From the NCBI GenBank assembly GCA_964478945.1, contig CAYZJV010000039.1, positions 1-26,361 on the forward strand: a DNA stretch of 26,361 nucleotides. The letters run 5' to 3'. The position numbers and the translations under genes were made by a program. Below the pieces are notes generated by a model. That model saw only the letters and a list, made by a program, of their open reading frames with translations. It had not been told where the DNA came from and made no database searches. Source of the stretch: CAYZJV01 sp964478945. GTDB lineage: Bacteria; Spirochaetota; Spirochaetia; Sphaerochaetales; Sphaerochaetaceae. Positions 15,194 to 22,075 of the stretch are shown here, in pieces (the first letter of the stretch is position 1; each line of letters starts with the position of its first letter).

Positions 15194-16219
15194 TCAGCCG
15201 TCGTTGCTCGATTTGGCCCAAAGGTTGATGTTGCCTTCCTGGGCATATTTGTCGATCTCCTTCAATTCCCCATCGGTGAATCCCAAGGTATCCAATGCAG
15301 CCACATTCTCACGAATCTGGGTGGATGAACTGGCACCGATGAGCACCGATGTCACCTCTTTCCTCCGCAATACCCAAGCGAGCGCCATCTGTGCCAGACT
15401 TTGCCCCCGTCGTTTCGCGATATCGTTGAGCTTCCCAATCCTCTCCAGGTTGTCCTTGGAAAGCATCGATTTGGAAAGGGAACTGTTTTTGGTGACCCGG
15501 CTGCCCTCCGGCACACCGTTCAGATACTTGTCCGAGAGCATACCCTGTGCCAAAGGTGAGAAACAGATCGTTCCGATACCAAGTTCATCCAATGTCCCGA
15601 GCAGGGATTCCTCCACCCAACGGTTCAGCATGGAATAGGAGGGTTGGTGGATGAGTACCGGTACGTTGCGGGATTTGAGGATTTCGTAGGCTTCCCGGGT
15701 CTTTTCCGCCGAATAGGATGAGAGACCTACATAGAGGGCCTTTCCCTGCTTGTAGGCGGTCTCCAGGGCGCTCATCGTCTCCTCAAGTGGCGTATTGGGG
15801 TCGAATCGGTGGGAATAGAAGATATCGACATAATCCAAGCCCATGCGTTTGAGGCTTTGGTCGAGACTTGCCAACACATATTTCCTACTGCCCCACTCCC
15901 CGTAGGGACCTGGCCACATGAGGTACCCGGCCTTACTTGAAATGATCAATTCATCCCGATACGATGCGAGATCCTGAGCAAGGATCTTGCCGAAATTAAG
16001 TTCGGCCGATCCCGGTGGGGGACCATAGTTGTTGGCAAGATCGAAATGGGTGATCCCCAGATCAAAAGCGGTATGGATCATGTCCCTGGCATTCGCCAAG
16101 GACGAGACATCTCCGAAATTATGCCAAAGTCCCAAAGATACGGCAGGCAACCGCAGTCCACTTTTCCCACAATAGTTGTATCGCATCTTCTGGTAACGAT
16201 CTTCGTTCGCAATGTACAT
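15194..16219 (-). CDS. gpr: Aldo-keto reductase, YghZ / L-glyceraldehyde 3-phosphate reductase type
   Basis: The 341-residue protein closely follows E. coli YghZ (Gpr) through Y-C-G-K-S-G-L-R-L-P-A-V-S-L-G-L-W-H-N-F-G. The AKR catalytic tetrad is Asp60 and Tyr65 (H-F-D-L-A-N-N-Y-G-P-P-P-G-S-A-E), Lys96 (S-S-K-A-G) and His137 (Y-S-H-R). The C-terminal V-L-I-G-A-S-S-S-T-Q cofactor segment is also present. It is an NADPH-dependent reductase of the cytoplasm. The E. coli enzyme reduces L-glyceraldehyde 3-phosphate and detoxifies aldehydes such as methylglyoxal. The frame is open to 16333, but the ATG at 16219 has GGAGG five bases upstream and matches the E. coli start. A perfect inverted repeat lies about 55 bp upstream. 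Confidence 0.93.
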   Translation of the reverse strand: MYIANEDRYQKMRYNYCGKSGLRLPAVSLGLWHNFGDVSSLANARDMIHTAFDLGITHFDLANNYGPPPGSAELNFGKILAQDLASYRDELIISSKAGYLMWPGPYGEWGSRKYVLASLDQSLKRMGLDYVDIFYSHRFDPNTPLEETMSALETAYKQGKALYVGLSSYSAEKTREAYEILKSRNVPVLIHQPSYSMLNRWVEESLLGTLDELGIGTICFSPLAQGMLSDKYLNGVPEGSRVTKNSSLSKSMLSKDNLERIGKLNDIAKRRGQSLAQMALAWVLRRKEVTSVLIGASSSTQIRENVAALDTLGFTDGELKEIDKYAQEGNINLWAKSSNDG

Positions 16220-16272
16220 CTCTACCTCCGGATGTTGTTGTGTGCCTTTTTCCAGACACTTTGTTCGCTTCT

Positions 16273-16291
16273 TCCGGATAGGATATCCGGA
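16273..16291. promoter_or_regulatory. Perfect inverted repeat upstream of the aldo-keto reductase
   Basis: TCCGGATA-GGA-TATCCGGA is a perfect 8+3+8 inverted repeat in the 144-bp gap between the ABC exporter stop codon and the reductase start. No T-run follows on either strand and a 3-nt loop with this symmetry looks more like an operator than a terminator. On the minus strand it includes TATCCT, a possible -10 element, so binding would block transcription. No convincing -35 is seen. Confidence 0.5.
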
Positions 16292-16363
16292 GTGACCTTG
16301 CGTTGCCGGCACTAGCTCGGGAGAGTGGACCATCCCATGGCCCCTTTCCTCTCGCTCCGTTTG

Positions 16364-18172
16364 TCAATCCATGAGTGCCATTTTCCTGAACCTCCGGTTC
16401 TTGGAGGCCAAGTCGGCAAACGTGCCCGAGTCCACAATGGTTCCCTTTTCTATAATATATATCACATCACAATCGCGCACGGTAGTCAAACGGTGGGCGA
16501 TCATGATCAATGTGCGGTTCTTGGAAGCGGTCCTGATGGCCTTCATCACCGCCGTCTCGGTGACGGTGTCCAGTGCACTGGTGGCTTCATCGAGCACCAA
16601 TACGGGTGGATCGTGATAGAGTGCACGGGCAAGGCCGATACGTTGCCTCTGTCCACCACTCAAACGGATACCCCTTTCTCCTATGACCGTATCGTATCCT
16701 TGAGGCAGCTCTTCGAGAATGAAGGCATCCAAGGCAGCGATCCTGGCTGCGAAGCGAACCTTCTCCATGTCCAGTTGGGTTTGCGGAACACCGAACGCGA
16801 TGTTGCTTGCGATCGTGTCGTCGGAGAGGAAGATATCCTGGGGCACATATCCGATATTCATCTGCCAGGATCTCACCAAAGAATCATCCACCTCCTTTCC
16901 ATCCACGAACAATCCCCCCTGTTGTGGACGCAACAAGCCGAGAAGGATATCGACCAGTGTGGTCTTTCCCGATCCGGTGCTACCCACGAAACCGATGGAT
17001 TTGTCGGCCTCTATGGTGAGATCGATATCCCTCAACACCGCATACTCCGCCGATGGGTAGGAATAGCTCGCATGCTTCAGAACTATGCTATCGTAAAATG
17101 GCATCGGCTGGACCGCATACCCCGCATCCAAGGAGGATTCGGCATCCTTATCGGTCAAATCGTCGTGCAATGTGTCGAGGATCGCTTGGTTGTAATAGAT
17201 GCCGGTAAGGCAATGGAAGACCCGTTGCATCGCCGGAAGAAGACGATAGCCGGCAAAGGCGAAGAGACTCACCAGTGGAATCACCTCATCGGCACTTCCT
17301 TTGGTCAGCGTGAGCACCACCACCATGATGATGATTCCACCGAATGCGATCGATTCAAGCACGTAACGGGGAATTTCACCCACAGTCCGCACATAGGTAT
17401 CCATTCTGATGAAACGCAGCGAGTAGTCACCGTAACGTTCGAGGAAGTGGTGTTCCCTTCCGAATACCTTGGTGACCTTCACTCCGGACAAGGCTTCTCC
17501 GGTAGTCTTGTAGCGTCCCCTATTCGCTTCCATCCGCTCCACGCCGCCCTTCTTGACCCGCTGCTTCACCCGATGGTTGATGAATGCGTAACTCCCGCCC
17601 AGTAGGATCAGTGCCACAAAAGTGGTGATAAAATCGGTTGCGAACAAAATCGCCACCATGGCCACGATCACCAACACATTCACCACCAATTCAAACAGGG
17701 GGACAAGCATGTTGTTGGTCAATTGATAGACCTCGGCAAGGAGGTTCTTTCCCAATGTAGTGGTATTCTGGTTGAGGAAATAGGCATATGGCTTGGCCAG
17801 ATAGGTGGCAAGAAGCCGTTTGGAGAGACTATGGTTCAAACCCATCACGAATTTTGTTCTGGCCCATACGGTGAATGCGCTGATGAGATTCGACAAAATG
17901 ATCAATATGAAGAGTGAAATCCCCAAAAAGACGATGAAGGAAGCGAATGAAGTGAACCCCAACCTCACATACATACAATGCAACAGGGTATTCGTCTCCA
18001 ACAATGACCGATCCATCACCAGATTGACGAATGGGAAAATCGCAGCCACACCCACCACTTGGAACAACGACATCACAATGAACAGGAGAAGAAGCAGCAC
18101 ACTCTTCCTCTTCTGTCGTCGATCCAGAATATCGTTGAGCTTCTTCACTAGCGAAGCGGGGTGCAATTTCAT
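16364..18172 (-). CDS. ABC exporter (fused membrane and ATPase domains), PglK-like flippase
   Basis: The 602-residue half-transporter has six membrane segments (about residues 20-315) and a C-terminal ATPase. The ATPase has Walker A G-S-T-G-S-G-K-T-T (397-405), Q-loop V-P-Q-D, signature L-S-G-G-Q-R-Q-R and Walker B V-L-V-L-D-E-A-T-S-A-L-D, so it looks active. The membrane part resembles Campylobacter PglK: L-L-A-E-V-Y-Q-L-T-N-N (144-154), the I-P-R-Y-V-L-E-S-I-A-F-G segment and A-G-Y-R-L-L-P-A. PglK flips lipid-linked oligosaccharides; MsbA-type lipid export is the alternative. The ATG at 18172 follows GAGG; an upstream in-frame TTG at 18190 is unlikely. No glycosyltransferase genes lie nearby. 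It diverges from the sugar symporter. Confidence 0.88.
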   Translation of the reverse strand: MKLHPASLVKKLNDILDRRQKRKSVLLLLLFIVMSLFQVVGVAAIFPFVNLVMDRSLLETNTLLHCMYVRLGFTSFASFIVFLGISLFILIILSNLISAFTVWARTKFVMGLNHSLSKRLLATYLAKPYAYFLNQNTTTLGKNLLAEVYQLTNNMLVPLFELVVNVLVIVAMVAILFATDFITTFVALILLGGSYAFINHRVKQRVKKGGVERMEANRGRYKTTGEALSGVKVTKVFGREHHFLERYGDYSLRFIRMDTYVRTVGEIPRYVLESIAFGGIIIMVVVLTLTKGSADEVIPLVSLFAFAGYRLLPAMQRVFHCLTGIYYNQAILDTLHDDLTDKDAESSLDAGYAVQPMPFYDSIVLKHASYSYPSAEYAVLRDIDLTIEADKSIGFVGSTGSGKTTLVDILLGLLRPQQGGLFVDGKEVDDSLVRSWQMNIGYVPQDIFLSDDTIASNIAFGVPQTQLDMEKVRFAARIAALDAFILEELPQGYDTVIGERGIRLSGGQRQRIGLARALYHDPPVLVLDEATSALDTVTETAVMKAIRTASKNRTLIMIAHRLTTVRDCDVIYIIEKGTIVDSGTFADLASKNRRFRKMALMD

Positions 18173-18249
18173 CGATGGCCTCATACACAAAGGTATGGCC
18201 CCTTGGACAAATAATCAACAGCAGTGCGAGAGATTTTTCAATTCCACAC

Positions 18250-18278
18250 TTGCGTGGTGGTATGTTTGTGTCTACACT
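18250..18278 (+). promoter_or_regulatory. Weak candidate promoter of the sugar symporter
   Basis: TTGCGT and TACACT are spaced by exactly 17 bp; the hexamers match consensus at three and four of six bases. Transcription would start near 18285, just before the A6 run and the AAGGCGGG ribosome-binding-like site. The call is uncertain because the start codon itself is unclear. Confidence 0.25.
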
Positions 18279-18307
18279 GTTTCCAAATTTAAAAAAGGCG
18301 GGAACAC

Positions 18308-19636
18308 ATCATCGACACAGCTACAACAAAACGGATACGGTGGGGCTTCGGCATCGGTGATCTGGGAGGAAACCTCTTCTTCACCACCATCGGATTCTAC
18401 CTCCTCTACTACTTGACCGATATCGTGGAACTTTCGGCGGCTCTCGCGGGAACCGTACTCATGATAGGCAAGATTTGGGATGCGGTGACCGATCCCATCA
18501 CCGGATATGTCTCCGACCGCACGAGATCGAGATGGGGACGCAGACGACCATATATGTTCGTGGGCTCCATCATCGCATTCTTCACCATGGGAATGATGTT
18601 CACCAAACCCACAATGCAATCGCAATTACCGCTCTTCTTCTACCTTACGGTACTCTATTGCCTGTTGAACACCGCCTATACCCTGGTGAACATACCGTAC
18701 GCGGCACTATTGCCCGAATTGACCGACGACTACAACCAGCGTACGATCCTCACCGGCTACAGGATGAGTTTCGCAGTGGTCGGAACCTTCGTGGGGGCTG
18801 GGGCGGTCATGCCGCTTGTGGGGATGTTCTCCGATGCGTCGAGAGGCTGGTCGATCATGGGGTACTTCATGGGAGCGGTCATGTTGCTTACCACCTTGGT
18901 GACCATATGGGCCGTCCGGGAACCGGAACATCCCGAACCCCAGCCGGAAACGGGATTCATCAAGACCTACATCGAAGCTCTGGGAAATCGCGTCTTCCTC
19001 ACCGCACTCATACCATGGTCTCTATTCATCATGGGAACATCGATGGTTCAGGGTGCATTGGTCTACTATTTCGCCTATATCTTCGGAAACGAAGGATTGT
19101 TCCAGATCGCATTGGTGTTCCTGCTCACATTCAGCCTCGCTTTCATCCCCCTGTGGGTGAAGATATCGGAGAAGATAGGGAAAAGAACCTGCTACATGAT
19201 GGGAATGGGGATCATGGGAGCGGGTGTCATGGTATTCTCCCTGTTGGGAGAGACCATCGGTCCCATCGCATCCATTGTGGTGATGGCTTTGGCTGGAATC
19301 GGGCTCTCCACCCATTATGTGATGCCGCATGCGATACTGCCCGATGTGGTGGAACATGATGCGGTGCACCATGGGAATGTGCGCCGTGAAGGGGTATTCT
19401 CAAGTCTCTGGACCTTTTCGAGCAAGATTGGACAAGCCCTTGCTCTCGCCTTGAACGGATGGATCCTCGCACTGTTCGCCTATACTCCAAACGAACCTTC
19501 GGCTCTCTCGGCCATAGGAATCAAACTCCTGTGCGGTCCGTTTCCCCTACTCTGGTACGTGGTGGGTATCGTGATCTTGCGCCACTATCCGATCGACAAA
19601 GCCTATTACGAGCGGATGTTGGCCACAAGGGGTTGA
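18308..19636 (+). CDS. GPH-family sugar:cation symporter (MelB-like); no canonical start codon
   Basis: The frame encodes a 12-segment major-facilitator protein of the glycoside-pentoside-hexuronide family. It has the family opening W-G-F-G-I-G-D-L-G-G-N-L-F-F-T-T, then D-A-V-T-D-P-I-T-G-Y-V-S-D-R-T-R-S-R-W-G-R-R-R-P, the cation/sugar motif of MelB relatives. It imports a sugar with Na+ or H+. The first ATG/GTG/TTG in frame is TTG at 18413, inside membrane segment 1, which would remove conserved sequence. Upstream the frame stays open to a stop at 18290. An ATC at 18308 (or 18311), nine bases after AGG, gives the expected length of 442 residues. An A6 run at 18291-18296 could instead hide a one-base frameshift joining an ATG at 18262. 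Start confidence is low, family confidence high. Confidence 0.82.
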   Translation: MIDTATTKRIRWGFGIGDLGGNLFFTTIGFYLLYYLTDIVELSAALAGTVLMIGKIWDAVTDPITGYVSDRTRSRWGRRRPYMFVGSIIAFFTMGMMFTKPTMQSQLPLFFYLTVLYCLLNTAYTLVNIPYAALLPELTDDYNQRTILTGYRMSFAVVGTFVGAGAVMPLVGMFSDASRGWSIMGYFMGAVMLLTTLVTIWAVREPEHPEPQPETGFIKTYIEALGNRVFLTALIPWSLFIMGTSMVQGALVYYFAYIFGNEGLFQIALVFLLTFSLAFIPLWVKISEKIGKRTCYMMGMGIMGAGVMVFSLLGETIGPIASIVVMALAGIGLSTHYVMPHAILPDVVEHDAVHHGNVRREGVFSSLWTFSSKIGQALALALNGWILALFAYTPNEPSALSAIGIKLLCGPFPLLWYVVGIVILRHYPIDKAYYERMLATRG

Positions 19637-19638
19637 GT

Positions 19639-21003
19639 GTGGGAAAGAGGAAGGAGAGAAACCTCACCGTACCACGGGCTTCGATCGGACGAGGGTTCGT
19701 GGCACCCAAATATTCTGTCGGTGCCAGACGCTTCATGACTGTGGTGGGGGGATGGTACCTGCGTTTGTTCGAAGGGACGGACCAGGTACACCTGTATGAT
19801 GAGGAGATACTCATCGATGAACTCGAACGGTTTTATGATGGTTCACATCGTTTGATCATCGCTTTCAGACATGTCGCCAAAGAAGATGCTCCAGTGATGA
19901 TGTATGCGTTGGACAGAAAATTGCGAGCAGCGATCAAAGAGAGAAATAGACGCAGAACCAATGGGAATCGCATAGATTCCCATGCGAGATTCCTCTATGG
20001 GAGCGATGTGCTCAATTGGGCTGGAAAAGCCGCTGCATGGCTCTTTCCCAAGATCGGTTGCGTTCCGGTCCAAAATAGAGGTACGAACAAGCAGGGTTTG
20101 ACCATCCTTCGCAATGAAGTGAGGGAGGGAAGGTTTCCCATCGCATTGGCTCCCGAAGCCCAAGTCACCTACCACATGTACAACTGCAGTACGATCGCTC
20201 CAGGAATCTCATCCCTTGCCGCATGGGGAGCAGAAAGCGCGAAGGATGTCACGATCATACCGGTCGCCATCGGGTACCGTCATTCCAAGGATCCCGAACT
20301 ATTCATCCGTTCTGTGGCTTTGCGATGGGAAAAGCTCAGTGGGATACCTCTCACCAACAGCAATGATGCCTCTATCCTCACAATTCTGGATGAAATGACC
20401 CAACATACGCTACAAGTGTTGGAGGAGGCCTACCCCCCTCGCCAGAAACAGGAACCAACCGATAATACCCGTGCAAGAATACTTGCATTGTGTGATCGGA
20501 TCATGGCCCAGGCGGAAACAATGGCCCAACTGGGTCACGATGGCTCGATTCTGGATCGTCTGTTCAGGATCCGCTACCGCGGGATGGACGCCATCAACCC
20601 TTGTGCATTCGACCCGAAACTATTGCCACCAGTGGGAAGAAGCATCGCCGACACGAGGGCACTCGAAGCCCATGCGTATCTGCGGCATTCCCAGGTGGTC
20701 GATGTACTCGAATACATCGATCCAGCCTATATAGGTCCACCGTGTCCGGCTGGCCGGGCATGCGAGTATGCCTTGAATCTGCTCGATGTACTCAATCGCC
20801 TGCAGGGTGGAAACATCAACACACGATTCAGTCCCAAAAAGAAACAGGCTATGGTGTTGTTCGGCCACCCGTTGTACATCTCCTCGAATTCAGAGGAGAG
20901 CCGGAAAACGAGGGTACAACGGGTCACCGGTCAAGTGGGAGATGCACTGCAGGAAGTCTCAAAACGTATGGAACAGGTGTGGGAAACTCAGTACTTCCAG
21001 TAA
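19639..21003 (+). CDS. Divergent PlsC-like acyltransferase domain protein
   Basis: The 454-residue protein has an N-terminal acyltransferase-like half. His78 and Asp83 (F-R-H-V-A-K-E-D) fit the H-x4-D catalytic motif, and L-A-P-E-A-Q-V-T-Y-H (170-179) stands where PlsC proteins have P-E-G-T-R, so the glycerol-phosphate site is altered. The C-terminal half (about 270-454) is mostly helical and polar; I do not recognise it. There is no signal peptide or clear membrane span. GTG at 19639 has AGGGG six bases upstream; a TTG at 19633 overlaps the symporter stop codon as TTGA. Either way it is translationally coupled to the symporter. The substrate may not be lysophosphatidate; function is inferred only at superfamily level. 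Confidence 0.7.
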   Translation: MGKRKERNLTVPRASIGRGFVAPKYSVGARRFMTVVGGWYLRLFEGTDQVHLYDEEILIDELERFYDGSHRLIIAFRHVAKEDAPVMMYALDRKLRAAIKERNRRRTNGNRIDSHARFLYGSDVLNWAGKAAAWLFPKIGCVPVQNRGTNKQGLTILRNEVREGRFPIALAPEAQVTYHMYNCSTIAPGISSLAAWGAESAKDVTIIPVAIGYRHSKDPELFIRSVALRWEKLSGIPLTNSNDASILTILDEMTQHTLQVLEEAYPPRQKQEPTDNTRARILALCDRIMAQAETMAQLGHDGSILDRLFRIRYRGMDAINPCAFDPKLLPPVGRSIADTRALEAHAYLRHSQVVDVLEYIDPAYIGPPCPAGRACEYALNLLDVLNRLQGGNINTRFSPKKKQAMVLFGHPLYISSNSEESRKTRVQRVTGQVGDALQEVSKRMEQVWETQYFQ

Positions 21004-21023
21004 TGAATCACAGCAGGAAGTAC
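20991..21023. terminator. Hairpin spanning both stop codons of a convergent pair
   Basis: GTACTTCC (20991-20998) and GGAAGTAC (21016-21023) form a perfect 8-bp stem around a 17-nt loop. The loop holds both stop codons (21001-21003 plus; 21010-21008 minus). There is no T-run on either strand. It is the only candidate end signal, since the genes are 4 bp apart. Confidence 0.45.
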
Positions 21024-21931
21024 GATACTCCAACCTTCGCCACAGCCATATCATCCGAACTGCCGCGAATTCCTGAGAATTCGATGCTTCCACTCAACGA
21101 AAGCGATTCCATCACAAACCAAGTGAGTTCACCCGACCATGTGAATCCATACGAATAACTGGTTCCATCGAAGAACCCATTTTCGGTGAATAGATCCGCC
21201 ACTGTCATCCTTCCTTCCATTCCCACCGAAAGGAGCAGCGATTTCCCATAATACCCCACCGAGAAGGCAACATCCCCTTCAAGCGACAGATCGTAGGTAG
21301 CAAAGGAACTGGAAGCGGAGAACGCAGGTAGGGACAAATCCGTTTCCAACTGCATCCTGAAGCGATCGGTCAACCAAGCTCCCGCTTCGGCCCGTCCCAC
21401 CAATGCACCCACGATACCGATGGTGATGGCCGGATCTTCAAGCAATTGATCCACCTGTGCTCCTGCGTCGAGGCCGATTCCGAATCGCAGTCCATCGATC
21501 ACATCTTCACGATGTGGATGAACCGATACGAACGATGAGCGGTCATGCGCATACCACACGAATCTGGCAATACCGTCGAGCCAGGTTCCCCTTGCGCTCT
21601 CCCTATCTGTGACAATGGACAATCCTGTGAAGATCCCTCCACCTTGGTAGGCGAGATCGGCTGACAAGGATGGCCATAGGGTATCGAAGGAGTCTTGGAT
21701 CACATACGGAAGATCGATTCTCGCCGATGCGGTGAAACTATCTTCGGATGTGTTGCCGAAGGCATAATCGATGTAAGGATCCACAGTATATTCCAACAAT
21801 CCTGGAGTCCTGATATCCAACAGATCCCCGGCTTCCCCGAGCACACCGAAAGCCAAACTCTGATTTCCGGCGAGCAGTACGCACGGAATGATGGTGAGAC
21901 ACACCATCATGACGATCAATATTCGTTTCAT
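21008..21931 (-). CDS. Exported beta-barrel-like protein of unknown function
   Basis: I do not recognise a named family. The 307-residue product starts with a signal peptide (M-K-R-I-L-I-V, a hydrophobic run to about residue 20, L-L-A-G). The remainder consists of alternating amphipathic strands with many Asp/Gly turns and aromatic residues, and it ends in V-G-V-S-Y-F-L-L, a hydrophobic-aromatic terminal strand typical of outer-membrane barrels. No lipobox or catalytic motif is seen. The ATG follows GGGAGG. An extended -10 promoter lies 40 bp upstream. It converges on the acyltransferase-like gene with a 4-bp gap and diverges from recD2. Confidence 0.6.
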   Translation of the reverse strand: MKRILIVMMVCLTIIPCVLLAGNQSLAFGVLGEAGDLLDIRTPGLLEYTVDPYIDYAFGNTSEDSFTASARIDLPYVIQDSFDTLWPSLSADLAYQGGGIFTGLSIVTDRESARGTWLDGIARFVWYAHDRSSFVSVHPHREDVIDGLRFGIGLDAGAQVDQLLEDPAITIGIVGALVGRAEAGAWLTDRFRMQLETDLSLPAFSASSSFATYDLSLEGDVAFSVGYYGKSLLLSVGMEGRMTVADLFTENGFFDGTSYSYGFTWSGELTWFVMESLSLSGSIEFSGIRGSSDDMAVAKVGVSYFLL

Positions 21932-21970
21932 GACAACCTCCCCATAAGATCAAGAAATTCGCGGCAACCC

Positions 21971-21979
21971 ATAATACCA
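21971..21979 (-). promoter_or_regulatory. Extended -10 promoter of the 21008-21931 gene
   Basis: On the minus strand TGG-TATTAT (21979-21971) is an extended -10 element; no convincing -35 is seen 17 bp upstream. The start codon lies 39 bp downstream. The same gap (144 bp) must also carry the recD2 promoter; TGG-TAGACT on the plus strand near 22032-22040 is a weak candidate. Confidence 0.45.
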
Positions 21980-22075
21980 CACAATCACTTCCAACACAGT
22001 AAAATATTGAGGATGGTCCATCGGAATCCATTATGGTAGACTGGTAACTGCAGCACTGGGGAGGGCACACAGGCG

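Noticed and set aside
16325..17605. 426-codon open frame on the plus strand
   Set aside because: It is antisense to the ABC exporter ATPase and membrane domains, where the exporter motifs are unmistakable; no motif or start signal supports it.
18287..18299. A-AAA-AAG heptamer as a programmed -1 frameshift site before the symporter
   Set aside because: The heptamer is in the right phase for the ATG at 18262, but a -1 shift leads to a stop near 18410. Reaching the symporter frame needs the opposite shift (one base fewer), so dnaX-like slippage does not explain it.
18475..19359. 294-codon open frame on the plus strand in another frame
   Set aside because: It overlaps the symporter gene in a shifted frame and is rich in His and Arg without membrane segments; the symporter frame is the real one.
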